A DNA stretch of 8,016 bases from Bacteriovoracaceae bacterium (GTDB lineage: Bacteria > Bdellovibrionota > Bacteriovoracia > Bacteriovoracales > Bacteriovoracaceae): assembly GCA_947440875.1 (NCBI GenBank), contig CANETG010000117.1:1-8016 (forward strand). The letters are read 5' to 3'. The notes below the pieces were generated by a model, which saw only the letters and a list, made by a program, of their open reading frames with translations, made no database searches and had not been told where the DNA came from. Numbering within the stretch: position 1 is the first letter of the stretch; every line of letters starts with the position of its first letter. Shown here in pieces: positions 1 through 6,129 of the stretch. Both the position numbers and the translations under genes were made by a program.

Positions 1-52
1 CGCCGGCAAATGATGAAAAGGAAATGAGCGAAAGTAAAATAAATAAACGCAT
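1..52 (-). CDS. N-terminal fragment of a probable secreted/periplasmic protein
   Basis: Only the first 17 codons are in the window; the gene continues past the left edge. The reading begins at an ATG (bases 52 to 50) and gives MRLFILLSLISFSSFAG. This is a textbook Sec signal peptide: one basic residue, a hydrophobic core of about 11 residues, then an S-F-A|G signal-peptidase I type cleavage site. An AGGGG Shine-Dalgarno-like sequence (minus strand, bases 62-58) lies 5 nt before the ATG. The gene has the same orientation as lpxC and starts 53 nt after the lpxC stop with no obvious terminator between them, so it is probably co-transcribed with lpxC. The mature protein is not visible, so no function can be given. 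A plus-strand frame is also open here, but it lacks comparable support. Confidence 0.6.
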   Translation of the reverse strand, partial: MRLFILLSLISFSSFAG

Positions 53-105
53 GAATACCCCTGAGTGGGATCATGTTAACTAAAAGCGCTCAATTTGGGA
101 AAATA

Positions 106-1023
106 TCAGTGAGTAACACTGATGAATTGTGGCAATTTATGAGCTTCACGCACCTCGGCTTTGAGCGCCGAAGCAGATACGATTTCGTAAGCCGCAGGAT
201 TTTCTAATAGCTTCCTGCAGAGGAGATTATGGAGATTGTGACCTGATTTATATGTCGTAATCTTGCCGGCAATCTCAAAACCAAGAAGACTGACGTCACC
301 AATCGTATCGAGAATTTTATGACGAACGAACTCATTGGCGAAACGAAGGCCGTCATTGTTCATGACTTTATAATCATCTAGGACAATTGCATTGTCGAGA
401 GATCCGCCTTTGATGAGGCCTTTTCTCTTGAGCATATCGACATCTTTAGCAAAACCAAAAGTTCTAGCGCGCGCAATATCTTGGATAAAATTCTCGCACG
501 AGAATTCGAAAGAAAAACGCTGAGTCTTAATTGCTGGGTGGGCGAAGACAATTGTCGAATCGATGACCAAATTTTGGTTTGGTTCAAACTGGGCCCACTT
601 GCCGTCTTTTTCAACTCGAACTGTATCGAGAATGACGAGAAACTTTTTTGACTTATTAAGATTCTTTATACCAGTCTCTTTCAAGAGGAAAACAAAGGAC
701 GCACCTGAACCATCCATGATGGGAACTTCGGGACCATCGATTTCAATGAGACAATTATTAATACCGAGACCATAAAGAGTCCCGAGAAGGTGCTCAACGG
801 TATGGATGGCGCTCGCACCTGAACCGAGGGTTGTCGCGTTTTCAGTTGTCCCTACAGTCAGTGCATTAGCAGTCATTGCCTGAGAACCAGCAATATCAGT
901 ACGAATGAATTGAATCCCAAAGTCTGCTTCGGCTGGAATGAGCTTCAAGGTCACTTTGCGACCTGAGTGAAGGCCAATCCCTGTCACTTTCACATCTTTA
1001 GCTAGGGTCCGTTGTTTAATCAC
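106..1023 (-). CDS. lpxC: UDP-3-O-acyl-N-acetylglucosamine deacetylase LpxC
   Basis: LpxC is the zinc-dependent cytoplasmic deacetylase for the committed step of lipid A synthesis. It removes the acetyl group from UDP-3-O-acyl-GlcNAc. The 305 residues match the usual family length. The N-terminus has the family pattern QRTLA near residue 4 and GLHSG at 17-21. The first zinc-site motif is HTVEHLL at 74-80, with the catalytic Glu77 and zinc ligand His78. RHKILDTIGD at 234-243 carries His235 and Asp239 (the other zinc ligands) and Lys236. SGHNLHN at 260-266 contains His262, corresponding to the catalytic general acid His265 of E. coli. All key residues are therefore present and an active enzyme is expected. 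The start is GTG, preceded by AAAAGG (minus strand, 1035-1030) at 6 nt spacing, and the N-terminus aligns with the family from this codon. It lies 104 nt downstream of ruvB, perhaps with its own promoter, and upstream of a secreted-protein gene. Confidence 0.97.
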   Translation of the reverse strand: MIKQRTLAKDVKVTGIGLHSGRKVTLKLIPAEADFGIQFIRTDIAGSQAMTANALTVGTTENATTLGSGASAIHTVEHLLGTLYGLGINNCLIEIDGPEVPIMDGSGASFVFLLKETGIKNLNKSKKFLVILDTVRVEKDGKWAQFEPNQNLVIDSTIVFAHPAIKTQRFSFEFSCENFIQDIARARTFGFAKDVDMLKRKGLIKGGSLDNAIVLDDYKVMNNDGLRFANEFVRHKILDTIGDVSLLGFEIAGKITTYKSGHNLHNLLCRKLLENPAAYEIVSASALKAEVREAHKLPQFISVTH

Positions 1024-1057
1024 TACTAACCTTTTAATAAAACAAGCAAGTTGTACA

Positions 1058-1063
1058 ATTATA
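1058..1063 (-). promoter_or_regulatory. possible -10 element upstream of lpxC
   Basis: The minus strand reads TATAAT, an exact sigma70-type -10 hexamer, 34 nt before the GTG start of lpxC in the ruvB-lpxC gap. No convincing -35 hexamer lies 16-18 nt further upstream; the bases there (around TCGTAC) match TTGACA poorly. An 8-bp palindrome, TTGTACAA (1051-1058), abuts the element on its downstream side. This may give lpxC expression separate from the ruv genes, but in AT-rich intergenic DNA a lone -10 match can be chance. Confidence 0.3.
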
Positions 1064-1127
1064 AATGAATTTACTTATTTTGTACGAGAGAAAATTGTGC
1101 TGTATGTAGTAAATCTGACTCTATTGG

Positions 1128-2108
1128 TCAAGAGATATGAGTGCTGGCGACATCGGAAAGAACTCTGCCTCTAGGTGTCCGTAAGATAAGACCCTGCTTT
1201 AATAGGTAAGGTTCGTAGACTTCTTCGATCGTTTGCTTATCCTCACCAAGAGTGGCGGAGAGGGCTTCGATGCCGACGGGGCCCCCAGAGTAATAGTTTT
1301 TCATCACTGTTAGAATTTTTCTATCCATGGAATCTAGACCGAGATGATCAATATCAAGAAGTGAGAGAGCAGCTTCAACTTCTTTCATTCCTACTGTGGG
1401 AACCATATTTACCAAAGCAAAGTCACGGACTCTTCTTAGAATACGGTTCGCTATTCTCGGAGTTCCGCGCGACCGTTTGGCAATCTCATTTTTTGATTCG
1501 CTATTAAGCGTGATCGCCATTTTACGAGAGTTATTTTGAATGATTATTGCAATTTTATCAGGATCATAAAAATCAAAATTAAGATGAGCAGTGAATCGAT
1601 CACGAAGTGGATTAGAAAGAAGCCCTGAGCGAGTCGTGGCGCCGATTAAAGTGAAGGGCATAAGATCAATTTGCATTGTGCGAGCGGACGCTCCCTGCCC
1701 AATTAAAATATCCAGGCGAAAATCCTCCATCGCGGAATAAAGAATTTCTTCCACCGAAATATGCATTCGATGTATTTCATCGATGAAGAGAACGTCTCGA
1801 GATTTGAGATTCGTGAGTACTGCTGCGAGATCGCCTTTTTTTTCAATGGCGGGCCCCGATACGACGTGAAGCTCAGAGCCGAGAGCTTTGGCGATCAACA
1901 TGGCGAGAGACGTTTTTCCAAGACCAGGAGGACCAGAAAGAAGAACGTGATCCATCGCTGTTTTCCGAACGATCGCAGACTTCACCATGAGATCAATATT
2001 ATCTACGACTTTATTTTGGCCGATAAATTCAGAGAAATTTTGCGGACGTAGCTGAGCTTCTTGTTCTCTTTCTGAGGGGGTAACATCTCCTCCGACAACT
2101 CTTTCCAT
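1128..2108 (-). CDS. ruvB: Holliday junction branch migration helicase RuvB
   Basis: RuvB is the hexameric AAA+ ATPase motor that pumps DNA through a RuvA-bound Holliday junction. The 326 residues fit the family. The ATPase core shows Walker A GPPGLGKTS at 59-67, Walker B LFIDEIH at 107-113, sensor 1 TLIGATTR at 153-160, the arginine-finger segment PLRDRF at 167-172 and the sensor 2 motif RGTPRIANR at 214-222. The C-terminal winged helix, with GGPVGIEAL at 275-283 and the family's TPRGR at 311-315, is the junction-DNA binding domain. No key residue is missing. The ATG start is preceded by GAGG, which lies over the last codons of ruvA. The ruvA stop and this start are 3 nt apart, so translation is probably coupled. 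An ATG further upstream is not needed because the N-terminal ERVV...RPQNFSEFIGQ stretch is the expected family start. Confidence 0.97.
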   Translation of the reverse strand: MERVVGGDVTPSEREQEAQLRPQNFSEFIGQNKVVDNIDLMVKSAIVRKTAMDHVLLSGPPGLGKTSLAMLIAKALGSELHVVSGPAIEKKGDLAAVLTNLKSRDVLFIDEIHRMHISVEEILYSAMEDFRLDILIGQGASARTMQIDLMPFTLIGATTRSGLLSNPLRDRFTAHLNFDFYDPDKIAIIIQNNSRKMAITLNSESKNEIAKRSRGTPRIANRILRRVRDFALVNMVPTVGMKEVEAALSLLDIDHLGLDSMDRKILTVMKNYYSGGPVGIEALSATLGEDKQTIEEVYEPYLLKQGLILRTPRGRVLSDVASTHIS

Positions 2109-2111
2109 AAA

Positions 2112-2720
2112 TTACCTCAGTTCTTTTAGAATGAGTTTTAGAAGTTCTTCTGGCTTAGAGACATTCATCATATGTTTTTGAATCATCGGCATGACGTCTT
2201 GGTCCTTAAAACCTAAACCCTGGCAAGCCGCGAGAGTTTCTTTAACCAGAAAGGCATCGATTTGTTTTTCATCTCCAACTTTAATACCTGTTCTCATAGG
2301 CTTTTCTTTGGTGACCATACCCACTTCGAGTTTTGTCACTTTGTCTTTCAATGAAAGGATAATCTGCTCTGCACTTTTTTTACCCACTCCGGGAGCGGAC
2401 TTAAGAACATCCACATTTTCCAATGTGATCGCGGTGATAATCTGTGCCATTCCCAAATGAGAGACTAAAGCAAATGCAGACTTCGGTCCAATACCGTTCA
2501 CACTCAAAAGCATTTCAAAAAACTTTTTGTCATCGGCCGTCTCAAATCCAAACAAGTTTTGAGCGTCTTCGCGAATGATGTGAGAAATGAAAAGAGCTAT
2601 GTCACGATTGGGCACAAGCGGGGTCGCGGTGTGAACTTCATAGCCCACGCCTTGTGCGGTGAGGACGATCGATTTTTGTGAGTCAGAATAAATAACTGTT
2701 CCCGAAACATATCCAATCAT
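2112..2720 (-). CDS. ruvA: Holliday junction branch migration complex subunit RuvA
   Basis: RuvA is the tetrameric junction-binding scaffold that recruits RuvB. The 202-residue length is typical. Domain I is the N-terminal OB fold (about 1-62), beginning MIGYVSG, with the acidic pin residues Glu51-Asp52 in REDAQNLFGFE. Domain II carries two helix-hairpin-helix motifs, VNGIGPKSA at 74-82 and APGVGKKSAEQI at 109-120, which bind the DNA backbone. After a flexible linker (about 135-152), domain III (about 153-202) is the RuvB-contacting three-helix unit. The ATG start overlaps the TGA stop of ruvC in an ATGA arrangement (2720-2717), so it is likely translated by ribosomes finishing ruvC. The gene ends 3 nt before ruvB. 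No anomalies were seen. Confidence 0.97.
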   Translation of the reverse strand: MIGYVSGTVIYSDSQKSIVLTAQGVGYEVHTATPLVPNRDIALFISHIIREDAQNLFGFETADDKKFFEMLLSVNGIGPKSAFALVSHLGMAQIITAITLENVDVLKSAPGVGKKSAEQIILSLKDKVTKLEVGMVTKEKPMRTGIKVGDEKQIDAFLVKETLAACQGLGFKDQDVMPMIQKHMMNVSKPEELLKLILKELR

Positions 2721-3283
2721 AAAACGGGTTCCTTAATTCTGTGTGAGACTGCGGCAGCAAGCCCGTTGCCCGCTTTACCATGAGATTTTTTCTTTTTCTC
2801 GACAGGAATCCGAACATCACGGTTGAGTAAATGACAGAGTGCAATTGCACAGGCGTCACTTTCATCATGTGTTTTAAATTCTGTTACGCCTAGATACTGC
2901 TTGAGAAACTTCTGAACGCCAAGTTTGTCTGTGTGCCCGTGACCGGTGACAGTAGACTTCACTAGATTCGGTGAATACTCAAAAATTTTTTCATGATGAT
3001 GACGAGACAGTGCGGCAAGCATTGTTCCTCGGGACTGCGAAAGCTTCATTAGAGCATCAGGACTCTTAACAAAAATAAGTGATTCTAGAGCAATCTCGTC
3101 CGGAGAAAATTGAGACAGAAGTTTTTCCGTCTGATCAAAAATATCTTTTACCCTGTGCAGAAACTCAACCTTCGAATCAAATTTTAAAATGCCAGAAGCA
3201 ATATAATTAATTTTCCTCCCCTCTTTTTGCAAGAGAGCATAACCCGCGGTGACAGAGCCTGGATCAATAGCAAGAACAATCAA
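2717..3283 (-). CDS. ruvC: crossover junction endodeoxyribonuclease RuvC
   Basis: RuvC is the dimeric Mg2+-dependent nuclease that nicks Holliday junctions symmetrically. It has an RNase H-like fold. The four catalytic acids are visible: Asp7 in AIDPGS, Glu67 in IALESLIF, and Asp140 and Asp143 in THDESDACAIAL. The family signatures SQSRGTMLAAL (82-92) and YSPNLVKSTVTG (103-114) are also present. At 188 residues it is somewhat longer than E. coli RuvC; the excess is a basic tail from about residue 160 with KKKK at 163-166. The start codon is TTG: no ATG gives a full N-terminus, Asp7 falls at the family position, and AGGA (minus strand, 3293-3290) lies 6 nt upstream. The gene overlaps ruvA by 4 nt. 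A possible promoter lies immediately upstream, overlapping the end of the small membrane-protein gene. Confidence 0.96.
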   Translation of the reverse strand: MIVLAIDPGSVTAGYALLQKEGRKINYIASGILKFDSKVEFLHRVKDIFDQTEKLLSQFSPDEIALESLIFVKSPDALMKLSQSRGTMLAALSRHHHEKIFEYSPNLVKSTVTGHGHTDKLGVQKFLKQYLGVTEFKTHDESDACAIALCHLLNRDVRIPVEKKKKSHGKAGNGLAAAVSHRIKEPVL

Positions 3284-3309
3284 AAAATTTCCTAGGTGAT
3301 GATAGTTAG

Positions 3310-3339
3310 ATTGTACCTAAAGAATGCAAGTGACGTCTA
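3310..3339 (-). promoter_or_regulatory. possible sigma70-type promoter of ruvCAB
   Basis: On the minus strand TAGACG (bases 3339-3334, 4 of 6 matches to TTGACA) and TACAAT (3315-3310, 5 of 6 matches to TATAAT) are separated by 18 nt. Transcription would start near 3303, about 20 nt before the TTG start of ruvC. The -35 box overlaps the TAG stop codon of the upstream 59-residue membrane-protein gene, so ruvCAB could be transcribed both with that gene and alone. This is a consensus match only. No LexA-like palindrome was found next to it. Confidence 0.35.
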
Positions 3340-3516
3340 GCTACTCGCCCGGCCCTTAAGGTAATTCCCCAGGTAAAATACTATTGAACCAAGAATGAGC
3401 TGCGCAAGCTCTAACTGTCCGTAATCTCCATTCTTGATGCCCGAAAAAAAACAAAGACCGACAGCGGTGAGACCAAAAAGCTGCATTCCCAGCCCAACAT
3501 AGAAGAGTGTTTTCAT
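3337..3516 (-). CDS. small two-helix membrane protein, function unknown
   Basis: This frame encodes 59 residues beginning MKTLFYVGLGMQLFGLTAVG and ending KGRASS. It contains two hydrophobic segments: residues 4-26, rich in Gly, Leu and Phe, and about 38-53 (LAQLILGSIVFYLGNY). A short polar loop with KNGDYGQLE at 28-36 joins them. One Lys near the N-terminus and Lys/Arg at the C-terminus would place both ends in the cytoplasm by the positive-inside rule, with the acidic loop outside. The periodic hydrophobicity and the loop make this far more protein-like than the overlapping longer frame at 3356-3538, which reads as Cys/Trp/His-rich nonsense. An in-frame TGA lies just upstream (3522-3520), so the ATG at 3516 is the earliest possible start; no good Shine-Dalgarno precedes it. 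It lies 53 nt before ruvC in the same orientation and diverges from folD. I cannot assign it a function. Confidence 0.7.
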   Translation of the reverse strand: MKTLFYVGLGMQLFGLTAVGLCFFSGIKNGDYGQLELAQLILGSIVFYLGNYLKGRASS

Positions 3517-3591
3517 GAATCACAGATACTAAACACAAACGAAATAAGAAAGGACTTTTTGCCGCTAGGAATTTATATTATTTCCATATTT

Positions 3592-4458
3592 ATGACTGCA
3601 CAAATCCTCTCCGCAAAACCATGTGTTGAAAAGGTCAAACAAGACCTAAAAAAGAGATGCGAATCTTTGAAGGCTCGCGGCTGTCATCCTTCCATGAGTG
3701 TTATTTTGGTGGGAGATAATTCGGCATCAATGAGTTACATCCGAAATAAAAAAAAACTTTGTGAAGAGATTGGTGCAAAATTTACCCTGCACCAACTTCT
3801 TCCAGGAATATCGGGCGATGAATTTTTAAACATTGTTCATACTTTGAATAATGATTCCGCTACTCATGGAATCATTATTCAGCTACCGGTAGCCGATCAT
3901 TTGGCAGTTCTGAATCTTCCTCAATTGGTTACTCCTTCAAAAGATATTGACGGCTTCCATGGCGAGAACACGAGGAAACTTTTCGAAGGCTCGACGGATT
4001 TAAAGCTTCTTCTCCCTTGTACTCCGAAGGGCTGTGTTAATCTTCTGAGACATTACGGTTACGACGTAGATGGGAAAGATGTTGTCATCGTTGGGAGAAG
4101 CCTCATCGTTGGAAAACCACTTTCACTCCTTTTAACAAACCTCAACGCAACTGTGACGCTTACTCATTCCAGAACAAAAAATTTGCGAGAATTAACGAAG
4201 AAAGCGGACATTGTCGTGGCGGCAATAGGAAAAGGTCACTTCCTCGATAGATCGTTCTTTGATCCTTCCAGGAAAACGATTGTGATCGACGTTGGGATGA
4301 ATACTTTGAATGGAAAACTTGTCGGTGATGTAAATACTGAAAACGTAAAAGAAGTCGTGAGTGCAATCAGTCCGGTTCCAGGTGGCGTTGGACCGATGAC
4401 TGTTCTCAGTCTCATCGATAATCTTATTACTGCGGCAGAAAACCAGCTAAAAGGATAA
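3592..4458 (+). CDS. folD: bifunctional methylene-THF dehydrogenase / methenyl-THF cyclohydrolase FolD
   Basis: FolD is a cytoplasmic enzyme that interconverts 5,10-methylene-, 5,10-methenyl- and 10-formyl-tetrahydrofolate with NADP(H). From the ATG at 3592 the protein has 288 residues, the usual length, and opens MTAQILSAKP like the family. The catalytic pair Tyr49 and Lys53 lies in the SYIRNKK segment. QLPV (97-100) and KDIDGFH (117-123, with Asp120) form the folate pocket. The Rossmann NADP-binding segment is VVIVGRSLIVGKPLS (164-178), and the C-terminal PVPGGVGPMT is at 261-270. All expected motifs are intact. The start is uncertain: the ATG has no close Shine-Dalgarno, whereas an in-frame TTG at 3559 has AAGGA (3550-3554) 4 nt before it and would add 11 residues. 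gcvT follows after a single base, so FolD probably handles the methylene-THF that the glycine cleavage proteins produce. Confidence 0.96.
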   Translation: MTAQILSAKPCVEKVKQDLKKRCESLKARGCHPSMSVILVGDNSASMSYIRNKKKLCEEIGAKFTLHQLLPGISGDEFLNIVHTLNNDSATHGIIIQLPVADHLAVLNLPQLVTPSKDIDGFHGENTRKLFEGSTDLKLLLPCTPKGCVNLLRHYGYDVDGKDVVIVGRSLIVGKPLSLLLTNLNATVTLTHSRTKNLRELTKKADIVVAAIGKGHFLDRSFFDPSRKTIVIDVGMNTLNGKLVGDVNTENVKEVVSAISPVPGGVGPMTVLSLIDNLITAAENQLKG

Positions 4459-4459
4459 T

Positions 4460-5536
4460 ATGACCGAGCTTTTGAAAACTAGTCTCCACGGCGAACATGT
4501 GAAATTAGGTGCTAAGATGGTGCCGTTTGGCGGATGGGACATGCCTGTTCAATATACCTCTGTAAAAGATGAGGTCATCGCTGTTAGACAGAATATTGGT
4601 GTTTTTGATGTTAGTCATATGGGCGAATTCTTTTTGGAAGGCGCAGATGCAGAAAAATTTGCAGATTATCTGGTAACCAATGACATCCTCAATGCCCCTC
4701 ACGGGAAAGCCATTTACTCTCCCCTCTGCCGCGAGGATGGTACTGTTGTTGATGATCTAATCGTTTATAAGCTCCGACCGGGCAAAGTTCTCATTTGCGT
4801 GAATGCATCCAATATCGAAAAAGACTTTAATTGGATGAAGGCGCTACATAAAGACTTCGACTGTACGTTGGTCAATAAATCCAATGAGTATTCGCTCCTG
4901 GCACTTCAAGGTCCGGAATCTTACGCAGTTTTGAAGCCGATGATGAAAGATCTGCCCGAAATTGAGTACTACTCAGTCTTTGAAACTAATTTTGGTGCCC
5001 ACTCGGTGATCATCGCTCGCACTGGCTACACTGGCGAAGATGGATTTGAAATTTTTGGATCTCACGCTGCGATCAAAGAGTTGTGGGTTCATCTCATGGA
5101 GAAGAAAGTCACTCCATGTGGACTGGCGTCGAGAGACGTTCTTCGTCTTGAAGTATGTTACCCACTTTACGGTCATGAGCTCACAGATGAGGTGAATCCA
5201 TTTGACGCGGGACTTGGATGGACAGTAAAACTCACTAAAACAAATTTTGTTGGAAAGTCTACTTTGGAAAGGAAAAAAGCTAAGTACAAGCTCGTGAAGC
5301 TCACTCTAGATAAAGGAATTCCTCGCGAAAATTACATGGTAATGGACGGAGCAGGAAATTCTATCGGAACAGTGACGAGCGGAACTATGTCTGTTGTGAC
5401 AGGAAAAGGAATCGCACTCGCCCGTATTGAAATTGAAAAAGCCCCACGAGATGAAGTATTTAATATAGATATCCGTCAAAAAGCATATCCAGCAAAGTTA
5501 ATAAAAAAATCATTTGTAACCGGAGGGCATAAATAA
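4460..5536 (+). CDS. gcvT: glycine cleavage system T protein (aminomethyltransferase)
   Basis: GcvT takes the aminomethyl group carried on the lipoyl arm of GcvH and transfers it to tetrahydrofolate, releasing ammonia and 5,10-methylene-THF. The 358 residues are typical. Visible family signatures are MVPFGGWDMPVQY (20-32), FDVSHMGE (49-56), GTVVDDLIVY (94-103, with the conserved acidic pair 98-99), VNASNIEKD (114-122), ALQGPES (148-154), RTGYTGEDGFEI (187-198) and the RLEVCYPLYGHEL stretch (229-241). The C-terminal beta-barrel domain runs from about 275 and includes GTVTSGTMS (303-311). The ATG starts 1 nt after the folD stop, with AAGGA 4 nt upstream lying inside the last folD codons. The stop overlaps the gcvH start by one base (TAATG), so folD, gcvT and gcvH form one coupled operon. 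There is no room for a glycine riboswitch directly upstream. Confidence 0.97.
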   Translation: MTELLKTSLHGEHVKLGAKMVPFGGWDMPVQYTSVKDEVIAVRQNIGVFDVSHMGEFFLEGADAEKFADYLVTNDILNAPHGKAIYSPLCREDGTVVDDLIVYKLRPGKVLICVNASNIEKDFNWMKALHKDFDCTLVNKSNEYSLLALQGPESYAVLKPMMKDLPEIEYYSVFETNFGAHSVIIARTGYTGEDGFEIFGSHAAIKELWVHLMEKKVTPCGLASRDVLRLEVCYPLYGHELTDEVNPFDAGLGWTVKLTKTNFVGKSTLERKKAKYKLVKLTLDKGIPRENYMVMDGAGNSIGTVTSGTMSVVTGKGIALARIEIEKAPRDEVFNIDIRQKAYPAKLIKKSFVTGGHK

Positions 5537-5925
5537 TGAGCACGAACATCCCAGCCAATCTGAAATATACCAAAGAACACGAGTGGGCACTCGTTGAGGG
5601 TGACACTGTAACTGTAGGGATTACTGATTTCGCTCAGTCAGCACTTGGCGACATCGTCTTTCTTGAAGTTCCAGACGTAGGATCGGAACTGAAATTCGGA
5701 AATACTTTTGGAGTCGTTGAATCGATAAAATCGGTATCGGATCTCTACGCTCCCGTCAGCGGAGAAGTTGTGGCAAAGAATAGTGATCTCGAGGGATCAC
5801 CTGAAAAAATAAACTCAGATGCTTACGGATCGTGGCTAATTAAAGTCAAGATTAAAAACACGGAAGAGATCAATAATCTTTTAACAGCGCAGCAGTATCA
5901 AGATTTTTGTAACAGCTCACATTAA
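5536..5925 (+). CDS. gcvH: glycine cleavage system H protein
   Basis: GcvH is the small lipoylated shuttle of the glycine cleavage system; it carries the aminomethyl intermediate from the P protein to GcvT and the reduced arm to the L protein. The 129 residues match the usual length. The lipoyl domain is clear: KYTKEHEW at 10-17, VGITDFAQSALGDIVF at 27-42, and the lipoylation segment VVESIKSVSDLYAPVSGEV at 60-78, with Lys65 as the predicted modified residue. The conserved AYGSWLIKV is at 96-104. GGAGGG (5522-5527) lies 8 nt before the ATG, which overlaps the gcvT stop by one base. The gene that often follows, gcvP for the decarboxylating P protein, is not present; a strong hairpin starts 8 nt after the stop. 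Confidence 0.97.
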   Translation: MSTNIPANLKYTKEHEWALVEGDTVTVGITDFAQSALGDIVFLEVPDVGSELKFGNTFGVVESIKSVSDLYAPVSGEVVAKNSDLEGSPEKINSDAYGSWLIKVKIKNTEEINNLLTAQQYQDFCNSSH

Positions 5926-5933
5926 GTAATCCA

Positions 5934-5959
5934 TCGCCACTAGTGAAAACTGGTGGCGA
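5934..5959 (+). terminator. strong hairpin with GAAA tetraloop after gcvH
   Basis: Bases 5934-5944 (TCGCCACTAGT) pair with 5949-5959 (ACTGGTGGCGA) to give an 11-bp stem with one G-T wobble, closed by a GAAA (GNRA-type) tetraloop at 5945-5948. It begins 8 nt after the gcvH stop and so ends the folD-gcvT-gcvH unit. The bases after the stem (ATTCTCTCG) are not a T-run, so it is not a classic intrinsic terminator. It may act with Rho or protect the 3' end of the mRNA. The GNRA loop appears only in the plus-strand RNA, which agrees with the direction of the operon. Confidence 0.45.
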
Positions 5960-6129
5960 ATTCTCTCGAAGATTGAAATTTTTATTTAGTAAATATTCAA
6001 TATAAGCTCACTTCAAATCTTATTCTAAAAAATTTTCCACAACATCAAATCGATCTTTACGAACTTTGGTGGTTTAGTGATACTGCCCCTCCCAACAGTG
6101 ATATTTTTGTAGTTGAAGGAAAAGTTTTA

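Noticed and set aside
3..83. Plus-strand frame open from the left edge to a TAA at 81-83, as if the tail of a gene converging on lpxC.
   Set aside because: The translation is generic and highly charged, whereas the opposite strand has a signal peptide, a ribosome-binding site and the same direction as lpxC. It is kept only as a less likely alternative.
1051..1085. Repeated TTGTAC motifs around the putative lpxC -10 (1051-1056 and 1080-1085), with another in the ruvC promoter region (3311-3316), as a shared operator.
   Set aside because: Another copy occurs inside folD near 4015, so the count is about what chance would give in this composition, and the arrangement differs between sites.
1761..2051. 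96-residue plus-strand frame antisense to ruvB.
   Set aside because: It is the shadow of the strongly conserved RuvB ATPase coding sequence, with no ribosome-binding site or recognisable content.
3356..3538. 60-residue minus-strand frame starting MCLVSV.
   Set aside because: Rich in Cys, Trp and His with no coherent helices; the overlapping 59-residue frame at 3337-3516 is clearly the membrane protein.
3517..3591. Glycine or folate riboswitch ahead of the folD-gcvT-gcvH operon.
   Set aside because: Only about 75 nt separate the divergent genes, too short for a tandem glycine riboswitch, and no conserved aptamer core was seen.
5960..6129. tRNA or small RNA gene in the spacer after gcvH.
   Set aside because: No cloverleaf, TTC-loop consensus or compact GC-rich fold; apart from the hairpin at 5934-5959 the spacer is AT-rich with only weak imperfect repeats.
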